Position numbers and translations under genes: made by a program. The notes beneath the pieces were generated by a model. The model did no database searches. It was not told where the DNA came from and worked only from the letters and a program-made list of their open reading frames with translations. Shown one piece after another: positions 24,632 to 35,092 of a DNA stretch of 64,000 nt. This stretch comes from Cephalopachus bancanus (taxonomy: Eukaryota; Chordata; Mammalia; Primates; Tarsiidae): positions 310,001-374,000 of the forward strand of contig JAPVLO010000233.1 of the NCBI GenBank assembly GCA_027257055.1. Reading direction: 5' to 3'. Numbering within the stretch: position 1 is the first letter of the stretch; each line of letters opens with the position of its first letter.

Positions 24632-24928
24632 TTTTTTTTTTTTTTTTTTAATTTGGAGTCTCACTCTGTCGCCCAGGCTGGAGTGCAGTGGCACAATCAC
24701 AGCCACCCCAGTGTCGACCTGCTGGGCTATGGCGATCTTTCCGCCTCAGCCTTCCAAGTAGCCGGAACTACAGGGACATGCTACCAAGCCCGGCTAATTT
24801 TTTATTTATTGCAGAGACGAGGTCTTGCCAAGTTGCCCGGACTGGTCTCAAACCCGCAGTCTTGGGCAATCCACTCGCCTTGGCCTCTCAAAGTGCTGGG
24901 ATTACAGGCTGAGCCACCGAGCCTGGCC
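24632..24928 (-). repeat. Dimeric SINE, minus
   Basis: It has a T(18) head and ends GAGCCACCGAGCCTGGCC. Confidence 0.93.
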
Positions 24929-25850
24929 CTTTTTCCCAATCTTAAAAGACTTTTCTGATAAGATCAGTGGTGATACTAATGAATGTGATTTTAAAAAAAA
25001 ATACTGCTTAATAAAGTTTTTCAATATTTGGAATATGTATATAATTCAGAATACCAACATCCTCCAAATAATCGCTGCATGATGTTAAAACACGGAAAGA
25101 TCTATTGGTGTATCTATTAGATCTCTGAAAGATCTGTTCAGAGCACAAGAGACTAATAAAGAAAAATACACATAACTGAAGACAAAATACTCCTTTTCCC
25201 AACTGCCTAGCTACACGAGGTTGAAGTTTCTTCACGTACTTCTACCAACACAACATAGTGCAAAGATTAAATGCAGATACAGATGTGAGAATCCAGCTAT
25301 TTTCTATTGAGGCAGACATTAAAGAGAACTACAAAATTATAAACGATTCCACTCATTTTTTCTTGTTGTTTTGGAAAATATAGTTATTTTTCATAAAAAT
25401 GTTATTTATTGTAATAAGCAGTGGGTTTATTTTTGTCATTTTTAAGTAAATCAATGAATATTTTAAGTTCTTAGTTTTAATTTCTAATATGGAAACCTAC
25501 ATCAACAAAAGCTCTTTGGGGGTCCTCTATCATTTTTAAGAGTGTAAGGAGTACTGAGGCTAAGATGTTTGACAACCTCAATCAAAAAGGAATATTACCA
25601 ATATTTGATTCGTTAGCATTGCTTTAAAAACGATTCTTCCCACTGCTAACCAAGGGGCCAGTCCACTCTTTAACCACCTAAGGGTCTATATTTATCATCT
25701 GGTTAACCTGTAAACAATTATGTCCTTAACTGGATTTATGAGTCCAAAAGTATCAGTTTAAGGTATAAGCAAAATCATGAAGTATTGAGTTCTCTTTAGC
25801 AAGCATACACCTTTATTTTTCTGAAAACATTTTGTAGGTGTGATTTATCA

Positions 25851-25979
<129 letters not shown>

Positions 25980-26857
25980 CTGCAAAAGAGAAGACCAAAA
26001 TACTCTTAAAGAGGGATGCATTCCTTAAGTGACCCTGAGGCAAAAACAGGACGCACTGGTAAGATTGTTTAAGGTCACTCTACTCTCTTCCCATATTTTG
26101 GGACAATACCTGCTCATTGTGAGGATAGGGACGTTCTATAACTGTGCTGTCCAACACAGTAGCCACTAGTCACATTTAAGCACTTGAAATGTGGCCAGTG
26201 GCACCAAGAACAAAATGTTTAATAAGATGTAGTTTTGATGACGTTAACCAGTCATGCGTGGCTGGTGGCTGCCGGTTGCAGAGGGCTCCCTTAGAGACAA
26301 ACACCGCGGGATAATTCCCAATTAGTACTTCTTCCAAGAACAGCAATTACCCGCCGATTACAAGGCAGTGCAGTGCGCCCAGAAGCTGCAAAACATTTTC
26401 CAAAACAGCAACATTCCACCAAAATAACTGAGGCAGGCTAGTAAGCACAGGAGAAATGTGACCTCTGTATCATCCTTCAAGAAGCAGGAAGGGAGTCGCT
26501 CACATTTAGAAAGATACCTCTGGGATGTTTAAGGCTGGAGCCAGCAGATCAAGGGTGACCCTCCCCCTGCTTGATCACCTGTTGAGTGCAAATGGAACAC
26601 GAGCTCAACACGCAGCCCAAAGGACTGCCAATCCACGGCCCTCAAGACCCTCGCCACCTCCCTAAAGGCAAAAATAAAAGCCAATCTCCAAAAGCCCCTT
26701 GGTGTAGTCCTCGTTCACAGGCTGCCCACGATCCCCGCCCCTCCCTTTCCCATCAAGGGTCGTTTAGCCTTAAGAAATGCCTCACTTTGCTCGCCAACCT
26801 AGTGACTTGTGACTAGGATTCTCACCGGCGGCAGAGCAAAGAACTCGGGCAACGCTA

Positions 26858-26944
26858 GACCGCCTCCACCCCGCCCCCACTAACCCACTCTGGAGGTGCA
26901 GCTGTTTGGGCCAGAGAAGTTGACAGAAGCCGCCGTGGGCACTC
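26858..26944 (-). repeat. BRCA2: Duplicate of BRCA2 exon 1 3' end and donor (copy in intron 1)
   Basis: It matches 27518-27604 at 85 of 87 positions (differences at 26882/27542 and 26911/27571), with an exact 660-bp offset and the same orientation. The copy carries its own splice donor context, AGAGTGG|GTTAGTGG on the minus strand. That is the form I recall in human, whereas the exon 1 copy reads GTCAGTGG. Confidence 0.93.
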
Positions 26945-26968
26945 TCTCTCTCTCTAAGACAACACTAC

Positions 26969-27250
26969 AGGCCAGGGGCGGTGGCTCACTCCTGTCATCC
27001 CAGCACTTTGGAAGGCCTAGGCGAGGATTGCCTGACCACACGGGTTCGAGACCAGTCTGGGCAACTTGGCGAGACTTCGTCTCTACGATAAATCAAAAAA
27101 TTAGCGGGCGTGTGGCGCAGACTTGTGGTCCCAGCTATTTGGGAGACCGAGGCGGAAGGATCGCCCGAGCCCAGGAGGTCGAGGCTGCGGTGGCCGGGAG
27201 CGGCCACTGCACTCCAGTCTGGGTGACAGCGGGACACCAACTCAAAAAAA
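26969..27250 (+). repeat. Dimeric SINE between the two exon 1 copies
   Basis: It starts GGCCAGGGGCGGTGGCTCAC and ends GACACCAACTC with a nine-base A run. It is CpG-rich and lies in BRCA2 intron 1. Confidence 0.92.
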
Positions 27251-27255
27251 AAGGA

Positions 27256-27870
27256 ATCCGCTCGGGTCACCTAACCTTATCGCGACATCCGGGACACCAG
27301 GGGGGCAAATCCCGAGCGGCTCGCGGAACTCCGGGACCGGCCGGAGCCGGGACGTGGAGTCCCCGGGAAGGGGCGGCGCTGGAAACTCGCTTTGCGGAAA
27401 TCGGCCTTCAGGACAAAGACCCGGCTCTCAGGCAGGAGTGGCAGGCTGGCAGGGACAAGGGGGCCAGAGGCCGCGGGGGTGAGAGGCGCCCCCCGCCCCT
27501 CGGGGCCGCGAGGTCACGACCGCCTCCACCCCGCCCCCACTGACCCACTCTGGAGGTGCAGCTGTTTGGGTCAGAGAAGTTGACAGAAGCCGCCGTGGGC
27601 ACTCGGGCCACTAATCGGGCCCCTCGGGCTTCTCTCCGCAGCGACTACCGCCCCGCAGACCCAAGGCGCAGAGCCCCGGCAGCTCCACCGCTGCCCGCTC
27701 CATTCGGACGCTCGCGCCAAAAGCCCGCGGGGGCCACGTGACGTCTGGACGCGGCGCGCAGCGTACACACGCACCACCCGGAAGTCCCGCCCCTGTCTCT
27801 CGCCGCTTCCGCCGCTTCTCATGGCGGTGGAGGGTTCCTCGGTGGACGCCGCGGCAGCAGATCTAGCTGA
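27256..27870. promoter_or_regulatory. CpG-rich bidirectional promoter region of BRCA2 and ZAR1L
   Basis: The block is very GC- and CpG-rich between AT-rich flanks. The core contains an E-box CACGTG at 27735-27740 overlapping a TGACGT CRE-like motif (27739-27744), an E2F-like GCGCCAAAA at 27714-27722, an ETS site CCGGAAGT at 27778-27785 and an adjacent GC box CCCGCCCC at 27786-27793. A YY1-like ATGGCGG lies at 27821-27827. The E-box and GCGCGAG context matches the human BRCA2 promoter from memory. In human the head-to-head ZAR1L transcript starts within a few hundred bases, so shared control is likely. No TATA box is seen. Confidence 0.8.
27545..27722 (-). other. BRCA2: BRCA2 exon 1 (non-coding), 5' end approximate
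   Basis: The 3' end is set by the donor GTCAGTGG starting at 27544. The last bases, CTGCACCTCCAGAGTGG, match the human exon 1 end (CTGCACCTCTGGAGCGG, from memory). The 5' end is inferred from similarity to the start of the human mRNA (GTGGCGCGAGC vs TTGGCGCGAGC here). A poly-pyrimidine-free GC-rich body is consistent with a CpG-island first exon. Confidence 0.8.
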
Positions 27871-28119
27871 CCCTTAAGGGTACCCGACCACCGACCTGGA
27901 GGGGCGCCCCCTTATCTCAGCCCCAAGTCCCCACTCCCCTTCTTTCTGTTTCAGCTCATGTTTGGGCGGGCGCCCTCGGGACACGACCTGGACCTGTGTT
28001 GTGACCTTGGAGGGAGTGTCCCCTCGAGAACTGTCCCTTAAAGCCGTCTTTGGTTGTGGGTGACCCCCCCATCCCAACTCCGCAGTAGTGGGCGGGGCTG
28101 TTACTTGCAATCAGAGCAC

Positions 28120-28385
28120 CTAGCCCGGCGTGGGGGGCTGTACTCCCAACGCTTTGGGAGGCCCGGGCGCTCGTGGCCAGGAGTCCGAGGCCAGCCTGGG
28201 CATAGCGAGACCTTGTCGCTAAAATAATAATAATAACCAACAGTTAGCCGGGCGCGCACTTGTCGTCCTAGCTATTTGGGAGCCTGAGGCAGGTGGATCG
28301 CTTGAACTCCGGAGTTTGAGGCTGCAGTGAGCCTGGGCGACAGAGTGAGCCCCTGTCTCGTGAATACATACAAATAAATAAAATA
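28120..28385 (+). repeat. Old Alu-type SINE, plus
   Basis: It starts AGCCCGGCGTGGGGGGCTG and ends GTGAGCCCCTGTCTC with an AAATAAATAAAATAA tail. It is the most diverged copy near the promoter. Confidence 0.82.
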
Positions 28386-28670
28386 AGAAGATTTCAGCTC
28401 TAGCAGGCGTTAAAGACCGGCTCTGAGCCGGTTTCCCGGCAGGAAGAACAGGGAAACCCATCTTAACTCATTCATGCCGTGTTAACTACATCCCTCAGGC
28501 TGCGGTAGCATCTTTTACATTCTCAGGATGTGGATCATCCGCCTGCTCTCCTGTGTCTGTCTTCCTCCCGAATGACTTGGAAGACCTGACTTCATCTCTG
28601 AATTCACAGGCGCTGTGACACGTCTAGTATAGGCTTAATTCACTTTGTTATAGGATCTGGAATGTCTTCT

Positions 28671-28957
28671 TTTTTTTTTTTTTGAGTTGGAGTCTCACTC
28701 TGTCGCCCAGACTGGAGTGCAGTGGCTGCTCCCGGCCACCGCAGCCTCGACCTGCTGGGCTCCGGTGATCCTTCCGCCTCAGCCTTCCAAGTAGCCGGAA
28801 TTACAGGCATGCGCTACCACGCCCGGCTGATTTTTTGATTTATTGTAGAGATGAGGTCTCGCTGCCCAGGCGGGTCTTGAACCCACGGGCTCAGGCAATC
28901 CACTCACCTCAGCCTCCCAAAGGCACGGGATTACAGGCTGAGCCACCGAGCCCGGCT
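28671..28957 (-). repeat. SINE, short-left-arm subfamily, minus
   Basis: It has GAGGTCTCGCTGCCCAGGCGGG (no AAGTTG between) and ends GAGCCACCGAGCCCGGC. It is flanked by GGAATGTCTTCT at 28661-28671 and 28960-28971, the target-site duplication. Confidence 0.95.
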
Positions 28958-29229
28958 TGGAATGTCTTCTACTAGATTCAGAAAGTCAGAACCCGTCATG
29001 GACCTTGTTGGTTCCAGAAGGTGCTTGAGCAGTAAAAGCAGAAGTAACCTGGGATTAGAGAAAGGGTGGGCTCCATATGGTTCCTTAGGTATCATTTTAG
29101 TTTGATCATCAGTAATCCTTAGCTGTAGCAGGAGGCCTTGCTAAGGCAGATGGATTCTAAAGCTTTTGATCTTCTAAGTCTAATTAGCAGAGGAACACAG
29201 GTCTGTGATCCTTTCTAATAATGGTGACC

Positions 29230-29400
29230 AATTACTGAAACATTTTATGAGTTGGGCATTCTGCTGTGCATTCTCAGGCTATATCATGTTTAATCTTACA
29301 ATAAACCTATAAATTGGTTAGTGCTGTCAGATTGGGGAAACTGAATCAAGTACTTAAGTGATGTGCCTGGTAGCATAGCAAGGTTCAGGTTTGAATTCTA
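29230..29400 (-). repeat. MIR-type ancient SINE
   Basis: The order 'CTCAGGCTATATCATGTTTAATCTTACAATAAACC ... TTGGGGAAACTGAATCAAG ... GGTTCAGGTTTGAATTC' follows the reverse MIR layout. Confidence 0.6.
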
Positions 29401-30519
29401 GTCCATTTGGTTTCATATACTTAACTAACCTGTGATTAAATCTGCTTTTACTCTTTAAACCAGAACAATTTGGTCTTGTCCTCCTCTTTAGGGAGCAGGG
29501 TGTTTCACTAAGAGTGGACTAATGAGAACCCTTGGCATGTCACACAGCCCTCTGAAATATATTTTCTCTCGCATAAACATTCCCCTATCGGTATGGCCTG
29601 ATCCAGTAAATTGGCTATTATCCCTTGCAGCCAATTAAAATACGAGCGGCAGAGACTGGGAGAAAAGGGAGTGTTTAATTTCTATAATCAGGTTAAAGGA
29701 GATGGGTGGGCATCATTGCCAAAAAGCTCACTCGAAGCAACACAAAATCATTGCAGTATTTACACCCCCAAATTCGTAGCCCTTTACCCACATGAGTTTG
29801 AAGCCTATGCAATTTTAGCATGACTCAAGATTTACATAAGTGATTTCTGATATGTGGCCACTGACCTGACACAAAGTGTTCTGGTCATGTTGACATTTTA
29901 GATAACATTTTAGAATTTAGAATATGTCATTTTACAGTTTTTTAGAGGAAGGGGCAGGCATTAGCAATATTTGGAAAGGAGGGAAAACATAACTATAACA
30001 ATCTTTTATTCCCAGAGCCCTGGCTTATAACAGTCCAATGTCCTTGTATTCACAGATGGAGAGGAGGTGGGTAATGCCCACTCCTAGCTTTCAGACACAC
30101 TCCTACTGGCCTTGGTCTACTCTCCTGATCATTAGGTGGTCTGGCTTGCCCGGCTGTTTCTTCTTCAGCACCAGCAATGGCTGCTGGATAAGATGGGCCA
30201 GTCGGGCTAGGCCATGCTAGGAGAGGAGAAGCTGGGCTGGGGAGGCGAATACGAAAAATGGACACTTTTGAATCCAAGTGGTTTGTTACATTTAGCCCGA
30301 CTCAGCTACAAAATTACATCTGTTCTAAATGATGGTTCTAATATAACCAAAATGGCCTCTTTTCAGCCTATAATACTATAACTTTATGTTCCTTGTTCTC
30401 TTGGTACCAAAGACTACATTCACTAGCTCTGCCATAATATACTTTCTTACACTCTTCTAGTGTGGCTGCTCAAATCACTTACTACTTGCACTCTATTTAC
30501 TATATGCTTTATTTGTTAA

Positions 30520-31250
30520 AATCTTTTTTCATAAAAACTGAATGTGTGTAAAGTGTACAACATGATGTTTTGATATACCTAAGATAATGAGATGATTACT
30601 ACAGTCAAGCAGTTAACATATCCATCTCCTCACATAGTTAACTTTCATGTGTGAGAGCACCTGAAATCTCTTCGCAAATTTTCCGTATAAAATACAGTAC
30701 TATTAGCTGTCGCCATTATGGTGTACATTGGATGTCTAGACTTACTCATCTGACAGAGCTACAACCTTGTACTCTTTGACCAACATCTCCCCATTTCTCC
30801 CACCTTCCTGTATTTCACTCTCTGCTTCTATGTATTTGACTTTTTCAGACTCCACATATAGGTGAGATTATGCTGTGTTTTTCTATCGGGTTTATTTCAC
30901 TCAGCATAATGTCCTCCAGTTTCATCCATGAATTACAAATGACAGGATCTCCTTTTTCAAGGTTGAATAATATTCCATTGTAGATGTACATACCATAATT
31001 TCTCTATCCACTTATCTGTCAGTGAACAATTACATTGCTTCCACGACTTGGCTCTTACGGATAATGCCACAACGAGCAAGGGAGTGGTGTTATGGCTTCA
31101 GGATACTAATTTTATTTTCTTTGGGTAAATACTAGTGGAATTGCAGGATCACATGATAGTTCTGTTTTTAATTTTTTGAGGAATCTCTATACTATTGTCC
31201 ATATAGCTGCACCAACTAACATACCCAATAACAGTATATAAGTGATCTTT
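30520..31250 (-). mobile_element. Old LINE-1 3' region, minus
   Basis: It contains the familiar reverse-strand L1 text CCTGTATTTCACTCTCTGCTTC, ATAATGTCCTCCAGTTTCATCC and GAATAATATTCCATTGTAG, which derive from the ORF2 end and 3' UTR of older L1s. Confidence 0.75.
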
Positions 31251-31257
31251 AAAATCT

Positions 31258-31860
31258 TGCTGGGCATGGTAGCTCATACCCATAATCCCAGCACTTTGGG
31301 AGGCTGAGGCAGGAGGATCATTTGGAGCCAGGAGTTTGAGATCAGCCTGGGCAACAAAGCAAGACACCTGTCTCTACAAAAAATAGAAAAATTAAGCCGG
31401 GCTCGGTGGCTCAGCCCGTAATCCAGTGCCTTTGGGAGGATGAGGTGAGTGGATTGCCTGAGCCCGTGGGTTCGAGACCCGCCTGGGCAGCGAGACCTCA
31501 TCTCTACAATAAATCAAAAAATCAGCCGGGCGTGGTAGCGAATGCCTGTAGTTCCAGCTACTTGGAAGGCTGAGGCAGAAGGATCGCCGGAGCCCAGCAG
31601 GTCGAGGCTGCGGTGGCCGGGAGTGGCCACTGCACTCCAGTCTGGGCGACAGAGTGAGACTCCAACTCAAAAAAAAAAAAAAAAATTAGACTAGTGTAGT
31701 GTACATATGCCTGTAGTCCCAGCTACTCAGCTGAGGCAGGAAGATCACTTGAGCCCAGGAATTTGAGGCTACAGTGAGCAGTGATCAGGCCATGGCACTA
31801 TAGCCTGGGCAATAGAGTGAGACCCTATCTCAGTAAATAAGTAAATACATAGATACACAA
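31258..31860 (+). repeat. Old Alu-type SINE split by a younger SINE
   Basis: The left arm runs 31258-31394 (GCTGGGCATGGTAGCTCAT to the linker AAAAATAGAAAAATTA). The right arm resumes at 31685 (TAGACTAGTGTAGTG) and ends near 31860. The younger element occupies 31395-31684, in the A-rich linker. Confidence 0.92.
31395..31684 (+). repeat. SINE, short-left-arm subfamily, nested in older SINE
   Basis: It starts AGCCGGGCTCGGTGGCTCAGC and has the CCTGGGCAGCGAGACC junction and an 18-base A tail. Confidence 0.94.
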
Positions 31861-31871
31861 AATGATTGCTA

Positions 31872-31997
31872 GAGGCTGGGCACGGTGTAATCCCAGCACT
31901 TTGGGAGGCTGAGGCAAGAAAATTGCCAGAGCCCAGGGATTCGAGACAGCCTGGGCAGCCTGGTGAGACCTCATCTCTACAACAAATCACATGTGCG

Positions 31998-32042
<45 letters not shown>

Positions 32043-32215
32043 CTAGGTGAATGTGGTGGAATGTCTTGTAGTTCCAGCTACCTGGAAGACTGAGGCGGAA
32101 GGATCACTTAAGCCAAGCAGAATGAGGCTGCAGTGGCCATGAGCGTGCCACTGCACTCCAGCCTGGGCGACAAGAGTGAGACTCCAACTCAGCAACAACA
32201 ACAACAAAATGATCG
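31872..32215 (+). repeat. Dimeric SINE with an (AC)n microsatellite in its linker
   Basis: The left arm starts GGCTGGGCACGGTGTAATCCC. Where the mid A-rich linker should be there is an uninterrupted (AC)n tract at 32000-32042. The right arm then continues (GTTCCAGCTACCTGGAAG) to CCAACTCAGCAACAACAACAA. Confidence 0.93.
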
Positions 32216-32544
32216 CTAGAGAAATAAATGAATGAGTTGCTAATTAAAGCAGGGTGTAAATAAGCCAGAAATAAAAAACAGCTTTGAAGAAAAGATTCAG
32301 GAACAGTGAATTGAAGTGGTAGGGAAAAGCAATTAGGAGTCAGGTGGCAATTAGACCTCAGAGGTGGCTGGATCGCCCCTTCTTCAATCAGGATAATAGG
32401 CCGCAGCTCCCATTAGAATCGGAAATAAATGGAGGATCCGGGCAGGATCAGGAGAAAGAAGGGGCGGATAAAGGCGGAAGGCAGGCCGAGGTCACACACA
32501 AACTGCCCTGGCACGCCGGGCTGCGAGTAGCACCTGGCGCGAGG

Positions 32545-33168
32545 ATGGAGCGCTTTGTCCGTGTCCCCTGCGGCTTGTACCAGGGCTATGGGAACGCGCT
32601 GCCTTTAGGCCAGCCCGGCCTCTCGGGGCACAAACAGCCCGACTGGAGGCAAAACATGGGCGCCCCCGCTTTCCTGGCCAGGCCGGGGCTGCTGGTGCCT
32701 ACCAACGCCTCCGACTACTGCGCGGACCCATACAAGAGGGCGCAGCTCAAGGCCATCCTGTCCCAGATGAACCCCAGCCTGGGCCCGCGGCCGAGCAAGG
32801 CCAGCACCAAGGACGTGGGCGTGCAGGTCAGCCCGCGGCTGGACAAGTCCGTGCAGTGCTCGCTGGGGCCCCGCACCCTGCGCAGCCGCTCCCCCTGGGA
32901 CGGCGCGGGCCCCCGGGAGCCCAGGGGCCACCGGGGCTCGGCCCGGCCGCGGAAGGACGGGGAGGATGCGGCGGGCGAGGCGCCTCCGGGCCCAGCGGAG
33001 GCCAGCCTGCTGCGGCCGCCCACGTGCGGGTCCGAAGAGGACAGGCGGGAGGAAGACGGACTGCCGGATGAGCCGGGAGACAGAGACGCCCCGCGCCCCC
33101 GGGAGGGGAAGAGCCCGCAGGCGCATGGAGACGCAGCCGCTGATCTGCCCCGGAGGCCCAACTTCCAG
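32545..33168 (+). CDS. ZAR1L: ZAR1L coding exon 1 (N-terminal region)
   Basis: ZAR1L (zygote arrest 1-like) is an oocyte and early-embryo cytoplasmic protein related to ZAR1, linked to maternal mRNA control. This exon encodes residues 1-208. It begins MERFVRVPCGLYQGYGNALP, the ATG chosen because it matches the family start; an in-frame ATG upstream (32344) has no family match. Conserved segments include QPGLSGHKQPDWRQNMG, DPYKRAQLKAILSQMNPSL, and DVGVQVSPR with KSVQCSLGPRTL. The rest is Gly/Pro/Arg/Glu-rich and probably disordered. The donor is CCAG|GTGGACC at 33168/33169. The exon is very GC-rich, forming a second CpG-rich block. Confidence 0.96.
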
Positions 33169-33694
33169 GTGGACCTTCGCTACCCTCTTCTGAGTCCCCA
33201 CCAGTCCTTCCTCTCCTTTTGCATTTCTGGGGCAGTAAGAGCAAAGTCTCCTCTGGTTTCCTCCCTTTGTTTGGGAGACCAGAAAACATGCTTTGTCTAT
33301 GGCCTGCCTGTCTTGTAAGTTTTCGGTCAAATATTGTGCCAACCCGAACCGAGCCTGTGAGCACACACCAAGTCTGGTAACTACTGTTTTGGGGAATGAG
33401 GACAGGAAGGGCTTCAAGTCTGAGCAATAGAAAGTCAGACTTCTTGCATTTTGGGGAGAGTGTGGGGTGGGTGGCCTCTGGGAAAAGGGTTTGGAAGCAC
33501 ACGGAAGACAGCACGCAGCAGGAAGAATCCAAGAGTAATCCTTAAGAGAAATGAGACACTCAGTTAATGCAGCACCCTTGAGAATAGAGATAAGTGAGGT
33601 TAAGGAGGTAACTTGTTTTCTTATACCAAGCCATAAGGCAAGGAGGGTGAACTCCCCCCCCACAATAGTAAAGACTTTCCTCCTTTATTTTCAG
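33169..33694 (+). other. ZAR1L: ZAR1L intron 1 (between coding exons 1 and 2)
   Basis: 526 bp, GT...AG, with acceptor TTATTTTCAG at 33694. No repeat recognised. Confidence 0.9.
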
Positions 33695-33787
33695 TTTTTG
33701 GAGCCAAAATACGGCTATTTTCACTGTAAAGACTGTAAGACCAGGTGGGAGAGTGCTTACGTGTGGTGCATTTCTGGAACGAACAAG
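33695..33787 (+). CDS. ZAR1L: ZAR1L coding exon 2 (start of zinc-binding domain)
   Basis: 93 bp, encoding FLEPKYGYFHCKDCKTRW and ESAYVWCISGTNK. The first CxxC pair (CKDC) of the ZAR1-type C-terminal zinc-binding domain is present. Donor GTAAGT at 33788. Confidence 0.98.
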
Positions 33788-34464
33788 GTAAGTACGAGGG
33801 AGAGGTGAGAGGAGGATGAGGGGGCACAGACGTTGAATGTCTTATCTCGGCGTCCTCAGGGCCAGGTAGGCAGTAAGTGCTCAGTGAATGTTTGACGGAA
33901 CGGAATCGGACTGTCCATCTGAGTTTCTGACCTGCACCCTGACGTTGTTTGACAGAATGTTAGGTTACTTAGATGAGCTGTTGTTCTTGTCCACCTTGGA
34001 ACTTTCTCTGTTTTTTAGTTGATGTATTTTTGGATAGGTTTGTGCCTTAAGGCCCAGAAAATTTCCACTGTATGTCCACAAGGTGGTGCAACAAGTGAGA
34101 TAATTTTTGTAAAGATCAGCCTGCAAGAGACTTAGGCTAAGCCTACACAAAGTTCTCCCCGCCCCCCGCCCAACCTGGGTTCATTGCCAACGTATTAAGA
34201 CTGGGACTGGGAAAGATTTCACACTAAATTCTGTTTCTGGATTTCCGTCAACAACCACGGGTTGTTCTGGTCATTGCAGACTCATTTCAGAATGAGAACA
34301 GCGGGCCGCCACCCGAGGCCCCCTGGAGCCTTTTGGTTGGTCTGTGTACTTCTTTTTGCCACAGTCTACATGGGGGCCCATTTTGTTAACTACTAACAGC
34401 ACTTGAATTGGAGTGCCTGGTCTTTTACCTGTTTAGGTATGGTCTTCCTGGCCAAAGGACTGTG

Positions 34465-34630
34465 GAGGGAGAGGACAAAGAGGCACACTGAGGACACAAA
34501 CAAGGACATAATGGCGCTGGGACACTGGGCTGCATCTAGCGCCTGGTGAGCAGACGGAGAGCTTTATCCGTGTTCCCAGTGACTCATACCAGGGCTATGG
34601 GAACACACTTTTGGGCCAGGCTGAGCCCTG
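34465..34630 (+). pseudogene. Partial duplicate of ZAR1L coding exon 1 (decayed)
   Basis: The stretch aligns with 32430-32625 in the same orientation. Shared runs include TACCAGGGCTATGGGAAC, CTGGGCTGC, and a GAGCTTTATCCGTGTTCCC segment matching GCGCTTTGTCCGTGTCCCC. I estimate roughly three quarters identity by eye. The start codon is lost (ATG to ACG near 34554) and the frame after it ends soon. It is a non-functional local duplicate of the 5' UTR and first codons, about 2 kb downstream of the parent. Confidence 0.8.
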
Positions 34631-34802
34631 AATGAAAACTTCCTCTTTCACCAGCCATTTGCTAGACCTAGGAGGTGAATAGCCTTTGAGTGAAAGTTAA
34701 AAATACTTCCTTTCTCTCGCCAGAAAAAAAGCAATGGGCTTAATTCAAACCTTCCAATGCATTAGGATACAAAGAACAAGGCAGAGGACTTGTCCTCAAG
34801 GA

Positions 34803-35092
34803 TTTTTTTTGGAATTGGAGTCTCACTCAGTCACCTAGGCTGGAGTGCAGTGGCATGCTCATGGCCACCCCAGCGTCAACCTGCTGGGCTCAGGGATCCT
34901 TCTGCCTCAGCCTTCCAAGTAGCCAGAACTACAGGCACGCGCTACCACACCTGGCTAATTTTTTGATGTATTGTAGAGATGAGGTCTTGCCAAGTTGCCC
35001 AGGCTGTCCACGAACCTGTGGGCTCAGGCAATCCCCTCACCTCAGCCTTCCAAAGTGCTGGGATTGCAGGCTTGAGCCACTGCGCGTGACTT
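34803..35092 (-). repeat. Dimeric SINE, minus
   Basis: It runs from T(7)GGAATTGGAGTCTCACTCAG to GAGCCACTGCGCGTGAC. Confidence 0.92.

Larger units (their letters stand above)
25980..27544 (-). other. BRCA2: BRCA2 intron 1
   Basis: A 1.57-kb GT-AG intron. From the exon 2 side it holds a hAT/MER-like scrap at about 26130-26270 (GCTGTCCAACACAGTAGCCAC). Next comes unassigned DNA, then the second copy of an 87-bp exon 1-related segment at 26858-26944. A (TC)n run lies at 26944-26953, a SINE at 26969-27250, and a CpG-rich block at 27256-27544. Confidence 0.85.
28386..32544 (+). other. ZAR1L: ZAR1L 5' intron/upstream region
   Basis: This stretch lies between the shared promoter and the ZAR1L start codon. 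Contents are SINEs at 28671, 31258, 31395 and 31872, a MIR-like segment at about 29230-29400, and an old minus-strand LINE-1 3' part at about 30520-31250. Unassigned DNA lies at about 29400-30520. A non-coding first exon must exist near the promoter if transcription starts there, but I cannot place its donor from sequence alone. The acceptor upstream of 32545 is likewise unresolved. Confidence 0.6.

Noticed and set aside
26896..27543. Open frame of 215 codons on the plus strand over the BRCA2 first intron
   Set aside because: It runs through a SINE and a CpG-rich block. GC-rich DNA has few stops, and no protein family is recognised.
32344..32544. An upstream in-frame ATG (32344) that would add 67 residues to ZAR1L
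   Set aside because: The added residues have no match to the known ZAR1L N-terminus, which begins MERFVRVP. A spliced 5' UTR is more likely.
32605..33663. Long antisense open frames (up to 352 codons) opposite ZAR1L coding exon 1
   Set aside because: They shadow a GC-rich coding exon on the other strand. ZAR1L itself matches a known family; these do not.
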